DNA from: UKL13-2 sp036394575 | GTDB lineage: Bacteria > Pseudomonadota > Gammaproteobacteria > Burkholderiales > Usitatibacteraceae | Reading direction: 5' to 3' | NCBI GenBank assembly: GCA_036394575.1 | Contig: DASWEY010000077.1 | Span: 62,001-126,000, forward strand | Length of the DNA stretch: 64,000 nucleotides | In this document: piece after piece, positions 6,959 through 14,598 of the stretch | Layout: each line of letters starts with the position of its first letter | Position numbering within the stretch: the first letter of the stretch is position 1 | Program-made: the position numbers and the translations under genes | The notes under the pieces: generated by a model | Told to the model about the DNA's origin: nothing | The model's database searches: none | Seen by the model: only the letters and a program-made list of their open reading frames with translations

Positions 6959-9825
6959 TGCAGCTCCCATTCAATGGTGAACAGTGTCTGTTCTTGCACC
7001 TGCTGCTGCAACTGAACTTCCAGCTGAGCGATCAAGTCGTTTCGCTGTGCTTCCACTTCATCCTGGCGGGTATACAGCTCCCGGCGCAGTTTGCTGCGTT
7101 TGCCCTCCAGATCGCGCTGCTGCTTTTGATGGGCAAGCTTTTCTTCGAGCGTTGGCGAGGCGGCTGCGGTGCGGCGGATTTGTTTTATCTCGACGTCGAT
7201 GACCTTGATTTCCTGCTCAATGCCGAACTTTAAATCGTCTGCCCAGGAATCCAGCTTTTCAACTTCTTGCTCAAAGTAACCAAGGTTGCGCTGGTTGATT
7301 TCGCGAAGCACGTTTTGCGTTCGTGCAGCGAGGTCAGACGACAATGCCTCATTACCTGCGCTAAACAGGCCTGCTGCATTCATCTGGGCGGGCAATCGGA
7401 GTAATTTTTCCGGGTCATCTTCCTCCAGGGCTTGGCCATCGGCGGTGCAGGCAGCGACAATGATCTGCTGCTCTTGCTGGCCCAGTGCATCGACGGTGAT
7501 CAACTTCACCGCAAGCCAACCCGTTTTGCCCCGGTAGACTTTGAGTGTGCTGATCTGGATGCCGTAGGCGCTGTAATCGAACGTCAGGCGCGCGCCCGAT
7601 AGCGGACGGGACTTCGCTTGCCGGCTTACCCATGCAGCAAGCGGGTGGCCGACGCGATAGAGATGGGACTCGCCGCTGCGTCGCGGCAGCTCGTAGCGCC
7701 CAAGGTCGAGGTCATCGAGATCGGCGGAAGGCGAACGGGCCAGGGTGAAGCCGTCGTCATCGAATTCCGCCACGCCAGCGAGTTCGAAGCGGGCCAAGTC
7801 CATCAACATGCGCTCATAGCGGTTTCGGGCGGAGCGGCTGTCTGCAGCGCGGATGCGAAGCATGGCCTGCACTTCTTCATCGAAGTTTTCCAGCAATAGC
7901 TGGCGGGTCTTGACCATCGCCTCGCTGATCTCACCGGAGAGGTCGAGTTGCAACTGTTCGAAGCTGGACTTGATCGATTCATGATCGCGGCAGTTTTGGT
8001 AGATATCGCCGATGCGCTTTTCGAAATCCACGCCGGAGCCGATCGCGCCAAGCACCTCATCGCTGGCGCCGAAGACGCCTTCAAACAGTTGAAATTTTTC
8101 GGCCAGCAATTGATAGACACGCGCATCGGCTTCGTTGCTGCGATCGACAAAGTTAACGACCACGACATCGAACTTTTGCCCGTAACGATGGCAGCGGCCG
8201 ATGCGCTGCTCGATACGCTGCGGGTTCCAAGGCAAATCGTAATTGATCACCAAAGAACAAAACTGCAGGTTGATGCCTTCGGCGCCTGCCTCGGTGGCGA
8301 TCATGACGGTGCCACGTTCCTTGAAGTGCTCGACCAAGGCGGCACGGGTATCGGCGGTTTTGGAGCCGCTGATCCGGTCGGTGCCTGCGTGGCGCTGCAG
8401 CCAGTCTTTGTACACAGCTTGCGCACGGGGGTCACTGTTGGTCCCGTTGAAAAGCACGATGCCTTCGCCATAGTGAGTATCGGCGAGCAAGGACAGCAGG
8501 TACTCCTGTGTGCGCCTTGATTCCGTGAAGATGATGGCTTTCTTCGCAGCACCGAGGCGGCCTAACTCTGCAAAGGCACGCTCCAATGCCGTAAGCAATG
8601 CCTTTCCCTTTTCGTTATTGCGAACGTTCGTGGCCAGCGTCTTGAATTGCCGCAATTCGGCGATTTCGTGGGCAATGGCCGCGCGCTCTTCTCCGCCAAG
8701 TGGCTCGGGTCGGTCATCACCTTCGCTCCACTCGTCGGCGGTTTCATCAAGCGCCTCATAGTCTTCGTCGAGCTGATCAGCCAATTCAGGCAAGTCGGGC
8801 GTTTCGTCGAGCAGGCCTTGCAGCCGATTGGCCATGGTTTCAAGCGCGCCAGCGATGGCATGGCTTGACGAGGCCAGCAACTTCCAGAGCACAAGCGATA
8901 TTAATTGCCGTTGGCTGTTTGGCAGTGCTTTCAATTTCGGGCGCCGCAGGTATTCGGCCACGAGGCTGGAAAGCTCTTTCTCCTCCGACGACGGCGTGAA
9001 CTCTTCAACGATGGCGCGCCGCGCGGTGTACGGTACGTATTGCTGCACCTGCCTGCGCAACGTTCGTTTGCAGATTGGTGCTATGCGCGCACGCAATCCG
9101 GCGAACGCCTGGTCGGTATTAAGTTGGCCAAACTGCGCGCGAAAGCTATCGACATCGCCAAACACGCGGTCGTCGATCATGCTCACCAGCCCGTAGAGTT
9201 CCATCAGCGAGTTCTGCAGAGGCGTGGCCGTCAGCAAAACCTTCGAGTGAACCCGAGCCAAAGCATCCTTCAATACCTTTGCAATGATATTGCTGGTCTT
9301 GTAGACATTGCGCATACGGTGCGCTTCATCCATCACCACCAAATCCCAATCGATATGCTTGATGTCTTCGGCCTTAGACTTGGCGAACTGGTAAGAACAT
9401 ATGACGGGCGCTGACTGCGGCAAGAACGGATTCAGGTTCTGCTGCTTGCGGATAGCGTTGTAATTCTTCGACTCAAGAATTAGGCATTGCAAATTGAATT
9501 TGTCCTGCAACTCCTGATGCCACTGCTTGCGCAAATTGGCCGGCACAATGATCAGGATGCGGCGGCGGCGTTCAGCCCAGCGCTGGGAAATCACCAGACC
9601 TGCCTCGATGGTTTTGCCGAGGCCAACTTCGTCGGCGAGGATGACGCCACGGGACAGCGGATTGCTGCAGGCAAATAAGGCGGCTTCAACTTGATGGGGA
9701 TTGAGATCGACCTGCGAGTCCACCAGGGTTGATGCGAGGGATTCAACCGAGTCGCTCGCCGCACGGCGGGTTAACTGCCATGCGTAGTATTGGCTTTGGT
9801 ATGGAGTGAGCGCCGGTTGTGTCAC
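6955..9825 (-). CDS. SNF2-family helicase-like DNA translocase (RapA/DrmD-like)
   Basis: The protein has 956 residues and is the first gene of the operon, starting at GTG 9825 in agreement with the family N-terminus. Motif I ADEVGLGKTIEAG is at residues 64-76 (K71), DEAH is at 166-169, and motif III LLTATPLQN is near 197-205. Motif V is TEAGAEGINLQ (511-521) and motif VI QRIGRCHRYGQ (540-550). An acidic insert (about 345-385) splits the two RecA lobes. The C-terminal third is rich in Glu, Lys and Gln and predicted coiled coil (about 830-945). Such ATP-driven dsDNA translocases occur in several phage-defence systems, including DISARM DrmD. It is presumably the motor of this locus. RNA polymerase recycling, as by RapA itself, is less likely given the neighbours. 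Confidence 0.85.
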   Translation of the reverse strand: MTQPALTPYQSQYYAWQLTRRAASDSVESLASTLVDSQVDLNPHQVEAALFACSNPLSRGVILADEVGLGKTIEAGLVISQRWAERRRRILIIVPANLRKQWHQELQDKFNLQCLILESKNYNAIRKQQNLNPFLPQSAPVICSYQFAKSKAEDIKHIDWDLVVMDEAHRMRNVYKTSNIIAKVLKDALARVHSKVLLTATPLQNSLMELYGLVSMIDDRVFGDVDSFRAQFGQLNTDQAFAGLRARIAPICKRTLRRQVQQYVPYTARRAIVEEFTPSSEEKELSSLVAEYLRRPKLKALPNSQRQLISLVLWKLLASSSHAIAGALETMANRLQGLLDETPDLPELADQLDEDYEALDETADEWSEGDDRPEPLGGEERAAIAHEIAELRQFKTLATNVRNNEKGKALLTALERAFAELGRLGAAKKAIIFTESRRTQEYLLSLLADTHYGEGIVLFNGTNSDPRAQAVYKDWLQRHAGTDRISGSKTADTRAALVEHFKERGTVMIATEAGAEGINLQFCSLVINYDLPWNPQRIEQRIGRCHRYGQKFDVVVVNFVDRSNEADARVYQLLAEKFQLFEGVFGASDEVLGAIGSGVDFEKRIGDIYQNCRDHESIKSSFEQLQLDLSGEISEAMVKTRQLLLENFDEEVQAMLRIRAADSRSARNRYERMLMDLARFELAGVAEFDDDGFTLARSPSADLDDLDLGRYELPRRSGESHLYRVGHPLAAWVSRQAKSRPLSGARLTFDYSAYGIQISTLKVYRGKTGWLAVKLITVDALGQQEQQIIVAACTADGQALEEDDPEKLLRLPAQMNAAGLFSAGNEALSSDLAARTQNVLREINQRNLGYFEQEVEKLDSWADDLKFGIEQEIKVIDVEIKQIRRTAAASPTLEEKLAHQKQQRDLEGKRSKLRRELYTRQDEVEAQRNDLIAQLEVQLQQQVQEQTLFTIEWELQ

Positions 9826-9952
9826 TAGGTTCTCGATTTTATTTAGCGTGAGCGATTGTAATGCGGTACCCCATCGCCAGCAGCCGGTATTTTGCAGGAA
9901 AGCTTTGTAAGTGGGATGAAGGTTGCGCGAATGGCGCGGAGGAAGATGCGGA

Positions 9953-9985
9953 ACCTACCCTTGGGGGTAGGGTTTTGGGGGGGGG
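9953..9985. repeat. Hairpin plus nine-G homopolymer tract
   Basis: CCTACCC and GGGTAGG pair around 9955-9974, followed by TTTT and then an uninterrupted run of nine G (9977-9985). The tract lies about 150 bp upstream of the SNF2 start, on the promoter side of the operon. Runs this long can slip, and the G-tracts could also form a quadruplex. Confidence 0.5.
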
Positions 9986-10029
9986 TTAGCTCTGGGAGGT
10001 GCTGTTGGAAGGCTGCTGGATGAAAAGTT

Positions 10030-10096
10030 AAACTCTAGCACTGGCGCGGCCTTCCAAGCATTTTTGCTCCGAAAGGCGCGACAAATGGCGTTCTAC
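10030..10096 (+). repeat. Dispersed 70-bp palindromic element, copy 1
   Basis: The copy begins AAACTCTAGCACTGGCGCG, has a loop near CAAGCATTTTTGC, and ends GCGCGACAAATGGCGTTCTAC. It is the asymmetric form: the outer right end reads AAATGGCGTTC and not the complement of the left end. It sits between the SNF2 operon and yejF. Confidence 0.85.
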
Positions 10097-10224
10097 GAGT
10101 TTTTGTGCTGGGTGGCAGGCGGCGGGAGAAATTGGGCCCCGGACTGAATCCGGGGTGACAGCGTTGGTTTGAGGGTGCCTTGCTGATTGGTTGTGGTGAT
10201 ATGTGACCCCGCAAATCCCTCCTG

Positions 10225-10244
10225 CCTCCCTTTGCAAAGGGAGG
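10225..10244. repeat. Perfect 20-bp palindrome
   Basis: CCTCCCTTTGCAAAGGGAGG is its own reverse complement. It is probably part of a short dispersed palindrome family. No T-tract follows on either side, so it is not called a terminator. Confidence 0.6.
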
Positions 10245-10332
10245 TTCCTTCTGTCTTGTTAGAACCTACGAGGGACTGGGTCCCGGCCTGCGCCGGGACG
10301 ACGGGCCAATGACCGGATGACGGGCGCAGTAC

Positions 10333-12042
10333 CTACGCCGCCTTCCCCTCCATCCACCCCTTCGGTATCGAGCCCAGCAGTTTGCGCGTGTATTCCTGCT
10401 TGGGGTTGAGGTAGATCTCGTCGGCGTTGGCGACTTCGATCACGTCGCCGTCGGACATCACCATCACCTGGTCGGAGATGTATTTCACCACCGCCAGATC
10501 GTGCGAGATAAAGATATAGCTCATGCCGTATTCGTCTTGCAGGTCCTGCAGCAGGTTGAGCACCTGCGCCTGCACCGAGACGTCGAGCGCGGAGACGGAT
10601 TCGTCGCAGATCAGCACATCGGGTTTCATGGTCAGGCAGCGGGCGATGGCGATGCGCTGGCGTTGCCCGCCGGAAAATTCGTGCGGATATTTGTAGAACG
10701 AGACTTCCGGCAGGCCGACGCGTTTCAGCAGCGCCATGGCCATGCTGATGCGCTCCTGCTCGTTGGCGCCGATATTGTGGATCACCATCGGCTCGAGCAA
10801 TATCTGCCCGACGGTGAAGCGCGGGTTGAGCGAGGCATAGGGGTTCTGGAACACGATCTGGATGCGGCGCTTGTACTTCATGAAATCCTGCTCGGAGAGC
10901 TTGAGCAGATCCACGCCGTCGAACAGCACTTCGCCGCCGCTGGCATCGTGCAGGCGCATCAGGGTGAGGCCGACCGTGGTTTTGCCGCTGCCGGATTCGC
11001 CGACCAGGCCGAGTGTTTTGCCGCGCGCCAGTTTGAAGGTGGCGTCCTTGACGGCGGCGACTTCGCGCTTTTTGAAGAGACCATCCTTGAGCTGGAATTT
11101 CTTGGAGAGGTTTTTGACTTCCAGCACGATCTCGTCATTGGCCTCATAGCCGCGTTTGCGCTCGACCAAGTTTTCCTTGTTGAGGCCTTCGGGCCGCAGG
11201 AAGTCGTCGATCACCGCCAGGCGGCGCGGGCGATGCGCCACGTTCGGCCGGCAGGACAAGAGCGCCTTGGTGTAGGGGTGCTGCGGCGCTTCGAAGATGG
11301 CGCGGGCGCTGCCCTTCTCCTTGATCTCGCCGTTCTGCATCACCACCACCCGGTCGGCAATCTCGCCGACCACGGCGAGGTCATGGGTGATGAACAGCAC
11401 CGACATCTGGTGCTTCTGTTGCAGCTTGGCGAGCAGGTCGAGAATCTGTTTCTGGATGGTTACGTCGAGTGCGGTGGTCGGCTCGTCGGCAATCAGCAGC
11501 TTGGGTTCGCAGGCGATGGCCTGGGCGATCATCACCCGCTGCTGCTGCCCGCCGGAAAGCTCATGCGGGAACGACTTCATGCGCAGCTTGGGGTTGGGGA
11601 TGCCGACCTCGTTCATCAACTCCTCCGCCCGCGCCCAGGCCTGCGCCCGATCCATCCTGGTGTGCAGGCGCAACACCTCGGCGATCTGGTCGCCGACGGT
11701 GAACACCGGGTTCAGCGAAGACATCGGCTCCTGGAAGATCACGGAGATATCCTTGCCGCGAATGGCGCGCATTTCGGGCTCGCTCACTTTCAACAGATCG
11801 CGGCCTTCAAAGAGGATTTGGCTCTCGGGCGAGATGATCGCGGATTCTTTCGGCAACAAACGCACGATCGACATCGCCGATACCGATTTGCCGCTGCCCG
11901 ATTCGCCCACCAAGGCGACGGTGGCGTTCTTCGGCACGTCGAAAGAGATGCCCTTCACCGCCTCGAACACCTGCCCGCCGTCGAGTCGGAATTTGACGCC
12001 GAGGTTTTTGACTTCGAGAAGTTTGTCCACGATTTTTTCCAT
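10333..12042 (-). CDS. yejF: Oligopeptide ABC transporter, duplicated ATP-binding protein (YejF-like)
   Basis: The protein has 569 residues and two complete ABC ATPase domains. Domain 1 has Walker A GESGSGKS and signature LSGGQQQR. Domain 2 (from about residue 310) has Walker A GESGSGKT and signature FSGGQRQR. Each domain is followed by the C-terminal extension typical of OppD/OppF. This fused form is the YejF type, which energises uptake of peptides through YejB and YejE from the cytoplasmic face. It is the last gene of the yejA-B-E-F set on the minus strand, and a 177-bp gap holding a large inverted repeat separates it from yejE. Peptide chemistry cannot be read from the sequence; microcin-type or general oligopeptides are both possible for the family. 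Confidence 0.9.
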   Translation of the reverse strand: MEKIVDKLLEVKNLGVKFRLDGGQVFEAVKGISFDVPKNATVALVGESGSGKSVSAMSIVRLLPKESAIISPESQILFEGRDLLKVSEPEMRAIRGKDISVIFQEPMSSLNPVFTVGDQIAEVLRLHTRMDRAQAWARAEELMNEVGIPNPKLRMKSFPHELSGGQQQRVMIAQAIACEPKLLIADEPTTALDVTIQKQILDLLAKLQQKHQMSVLFITHDLAVVGEIADRVVVMQNGEIKEKGSARAIFEAPQHPYTKALLSCRPNVAHRPRRLAVIDDFLRPEGLNKENLVERKRGYEANDEIVLEVKNLSKKFQLKDGLFKKREVAAVKDATFKLARGKTLGLVGESGSGKTTVGLTLMRLHDASGGEVLFDGVDLLKLSEQDFMKYKRRIQIVFQNPYASLNPRFTVGQILLEPMVIHNIGANEQERISMAMALLKRVGLPEVSFYKYPHEFSGGQRQRIAIARCLTMKPDVLICDESVSALDVSVQAQVLNLLQDLQDEYGMSYIFISHDLAVVKYISDQVMVMSDGDVIEVANADEIYLNPKQEYTRKLLGSIPKGWMEGKAA

Positions 12043-12106
12043 TTATGAGACTTGGTTGGAATTCGTTATCAAAATTTAATCGCTGCGATTGCTACGAAGC
12101 CGACTG

Positions 12107-12191
12107 TAGCCCGGAAGAAGCGAAGCGTATTCCGGGGCTGCCACGCCATTTGCGTTGATTTCCCGGAATGCGCTTCGCTGCTTCCGGGCTA
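12107..12191. repeat. 30-bp inverted repeat between yejE and yejF
   Basis: The left arm 12107-12136 (TAGCCCGGAAG...ATTCCGGG) and right arm 12162-12191 are reverse complements with two mismatches. The arms flank a 25-bp centre. This TAGCCCGG...CCGGG type of palindrome is widespread between proteobacterial genes. Here it lies inside an apparent operon and may act as an mRNA-processing or attenuation hairpin. Confidence 0.75.
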
Positions 12192-12219
12192 CGAGCATTT
12201 CCTGGCTACCAATGCTTGA

Positions 12220-13308
12220 TCATTTGATCTTCGGATCCAACGCATCCCGCAACGAATCGGTCAGCATCGAAAACGCCGTGACCAAAATCGCCATCGAAAT
12301 CCCCGCCGCGGCCAGCTGCCACCATTTGCCGATCACCAGTTCCGCCTGCGCCTCGGCCAGCATCGTTCCCCAGGACACCGAATCCACCGGCACGCCGAGG
12401 CCGAGGAAGGAGAGAATCACCTCCGCCTTGATGAACTGCACCACATGCTGCGAGAGCTGCACCAGGCACACATGGCTGACGTTGGGCAGGATGTGCACGA
12501 ACATGCGCCGCGTATCGCTGGCGCCGATGGCTTGCGCGGCCTTCACGTATTCGCGTCCAGCGTGTTTGATGTACTCGGAACGGATCAAACGATAGATGCC
12601 GGTCCAGCCGGTGAAGGCGAGGATCGCCACCACCGTCGGCACGCCCTTGAAGGCGGCCAGTTGCGGGGAACTGGAGAACACCGCCGCGAAAGCGAGGATC
12701 AGGAGGATGTAGGGAATGGAAGTGAAGATGTTGTAGAACCACTCCAGCAAATCGCCGATGCGCCCGCCCAGATAGCCCGAGATCGCGCCCAGCGCAGTGC
12801 CGATGACGATCGCGAACAACGCCGCCACCAGGCCGACGAAGATCGAGGTCTCTGCCCCCTTGATGGCCTTCTGCAAGACATCGCGGCCCCATTTATCACC
12901 GCCGAGGGGCAGCGATTCGGCGCGCGGGGTTTCGGTGATCTTGATCTTGGCGGTGCGCTCTTCCCATTCCTTGTAGCGCGGCGCCAGGGGGTCGATATCG
13001 GAGAGATCGGCGGTGGGGATTTTCTTGGCGCTGGGGTCGGTGGATTTTTTGACGGCCTCGAGATTTTCCGCGCCGTGCATGAACAAGGGATTGGCATAGG
13101 AGACGCCGATTTCCTTCGACCAGTTCTTGGCGACCAGGCCGGTGAAGGAGCCGATCATCATCAGGATGAAGAACAGCACCACCGCCAGCGAGACCATGCC
13201 GACCTTGTCGCGCTTCAGGCGGCGCCAGGCGAGCTTCCACAGGCCGGCAGAGGCCTGGTGCACCGGGGCGAGAGATACAGCGGATGGGGTTGTAGATGCG
13301 GCACTCAT
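12220..13308 (-). CDS. yejE: Oligopeptide ABC transporter permease (YejE-like)
   Basis: The protein has 362 residues. A first membrane helix (about residues 40-60) is followed by a roughly 75-residue periplasmic section typical of YejE. The BPD_transp_1 core follows with about five helices, and the EAA-type loop reads EYVKAAQAIGASDTRR. It forms the inner-membrane channel with YejB. Its start lies 10 bp after the yejB stop, so the two are co-transcribed and probably co-translated. Confidence 0.9.
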   Translation of the reverse strand: MSAASTTPSAVSLAPVHQASAGLWKLAWRRLKRDKVGMVSLAVVLFFILMMIGSFTGLVAKNWSKEIGVSYANPLFMHGAENLEAVKKSTDPSAKKIPTADLSDIDPLAPRYKEWEERTAKIKITETPRAESLPLGGDKWGRDVLQKAIKGAETSIFVGLVAALFAIVIGTALGAISGYLGGRIGDLLEWFYNIFTSIPYILLILAFAAVFSSSPQLAAFKGVPTVVAILAFTGWTGIYRLIRSEYIKHAGREYVKAAQAIGASDTRRMFVHILPNVSHVCLVQLSQHVVQFIKAEVILSFLGLGVPVDSVSWGTMLAEAQAELVIGKWWQLAAAGISMAILVTAFSMLTDSLRDALDPKIK

Positions 13309-13318
13309 ATCCGGCCCC

Positions 13319-14347
13319 TTATTTGAACGACACTCTGGGATCGACGGCCTTGTACAGCACGTCTACCAGCAGGTTGATGATCATCGTCACCATGGCCAGG
13401 TACACCGTGGCCGCCTTGATCACCGGGAAGTCGGAACGGTTCACCGCCACCAGAATTTCGCGGCCGAGGCCGGGGATCGAAAAGAACGTTTCGAGCAGGA
13501 AGGAGCCGACAAAAATGCCTGGCAGCGCGATGCCGATATTGGTCAGGATCGGGATCATCGCGTTGCGCAGTACATGCTTCATCATCACGGTTTTTTCCGA
13601 GAGGCCCTTGGCGCGCGCGGTGCGCACATAGTCGTGATTGATTTCGTCGAGGAAAAAGCTGCGGTACAGGCGCAAGGCAGGCGCCAGGCCGACGAACACC
13701 GCCAGCATGATCGGCAGCGGCGCGTAGTAAGTGAGGTTGCGCCAGAAACTGTCGCTCCAGCCCTGCACCGGGAACCAGCCCAGCTGAAAACCGAACAGGT
13801 ATTGCGCGACGATGATGTACACCAGGAAGGAAATCGACATCGCCACCGTGCACACCATCATGATGGCGCGGTCGGTTAGCGTGCCGCGAACGTAAGCGAC
13901 GCCGATGGCGAGGATCACGCCGATGATGGTTTCCAGCAGCAGCACCGGGATCATGATGGTCAGCGTCGGGCCGATGCGCGAGGTGAGGATTTTGGAAACC
14001 TCTTCATTGGTGGCCCAGGAACGCACGCCTTCGCATTTGCTGGCGGGTGCATCTGCAGTGGCCTTGTCGCCGGCCTTGGGCTTATCGTCATTATGGGTGT
14101 AGCTGCGCCAGGTGCAGGTAAAGCCGTTGGCGACCTCAAACGCGAAGTAGCCGAGCTGCACATAGGCAGGCTGATCGACGCCCAGCTGTTTGCGAATGTT
14201 CTCGATCTGGTCCTTGTTGGTGATCTTGCCCGCCAACACCAGCGCGGGATCGCCGCCCACCCAGTTGAACAGCACAAAGATCAGCAGCATGACCCCGGCC
14301 AGGGTCGGGATCATTTGCCACAATCGTCTCAATACATAGGCGCCCAT
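13319..14347 (-). CDS. yejB: Oligopeptide ABC transporter permease (YejB-like)
   Basis: The protein has 342 residues and starts MGAYVLRRLWQMIPTL, the classic N-terminus of DppB/OppB/YejB permeases. The core has about six helices and the EAA-like loop DYVRTARAKGLSEKTV. The periplasmic loop (about residues 75-125) is longer than in Dpp/Opp proteins and contains Lys/Asp-rich sequence and two cysteines, as in the YejB branch. It pairs with YejE. A 250-bp gap with a complex repeat separates it from the binding-protein gene upstream. Confidence 0.9.
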   Translation of the reverse strand: MGAYVLRRLWQMIPTLAGVMLLIFVLFNWVGGDPALVLAGKITNKDQIENIRKQLGVDQPAYVQLGYFAFEVANGFTCTWRSYTHNDDKPKAGDKATADAPASKCEGVRSWATNEEVSKILTSRIGPTLTIMIPVLLLETIIGVILAIGVAYVRGTLTDRAIMMVCTVAMSISFLVYIIVAQYLFGFQLGWFPVQGWSDSFWRNLTYYAPLPIMLAVFVGLAPALRLYRSFFLDEINHDYVRTARAKGLSEKTVMMKHVLRNAMIPILTNIGIALPGIFVGSFLLETFFSIPGLGREILVAVNRSDFPVIKAATVYLAMVTMIINLLVDVLYKAVDPRVSFK

Positions 14348-14410
14348 CGTGCCTCCGTTTTTTATTGCTGAACTGCTTGGTTAATTCGAATTATTTGAAA
14401 ATCTTAAACC

Positions 14411-14519
14411 CGTCGCCCCAGCTTATTTTGGTAACTGAGCTGGGGCCCAGTCTCGCCCATAAACCGATCAATTGAATGGACTGGATTCCAGCTCAGTTAC
14501 CAAAATGAGCTGGAATGAC
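14411..14519. repeat. GGATTCC/GGAATGAC-type element with replaced core
   Basis: The arms at 14418-14443 and 14488-14513 are 26 bp each and reverse complements with one mismatch. Each arm is itself a hairpin with stem CCAGCTCA/TGAGCTGG and an A/T-rich loop. The outer framework (GGCCCAGTC and GGACTGGATTCC...GGAATGACG) matches the elements at 17.5 and 18.7 kb. In place of the usual CGGCCTTCGCCG core both arms carry the same GTTACCAAAA loop. Confidence 0.75.
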
Positions 14520-14598
14520 GGCGACTATTGGAATTTTCCCGAATCATTTCAATATCGCCGCCTGGCCGTAGGTCGGCAGCAATTCAACTGCGCGAAAC

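Larger units (their letters stand above)
9826..10332. other. Gene-free junction between defence-like operon and yej operon
   Basis: There is no credible gene in these 507 bp. On the minus strand a TACAAT (9860-9855) could be the -10 of the SNF2 operon, though the -35 is weak. The rest is repeat material: a CCTACCC/GGGTAGG hairpin followed by nine Gs, one copy of the 70-bp palindromic element, a CCCCGG...CCGGGG hairpin (10137-10155), a perfect CCTCCC palindrome (10225-10244) and a GTCCCGG/CCGGGAC hairpin (10270-10290). It marks the edge between accessory and core DNA. Confidence 0.7.

Noticed and set aside
1..9825. DISARM, BREX or Zorya assignment for the defence-like operon
   Set aside because: No DrmA/DrmB, PglZ/BrxC or ZorA/ZorB proteins are seen; only the SNF2 and methylase types are shared.
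10501..12048. Long plus-strand open frame opposite yejF
   Set aside because: His/Asp/Gln-rich low-complexity translation antisense to a clear duplicated ABC ATPase; a GC-rich codon shadow.
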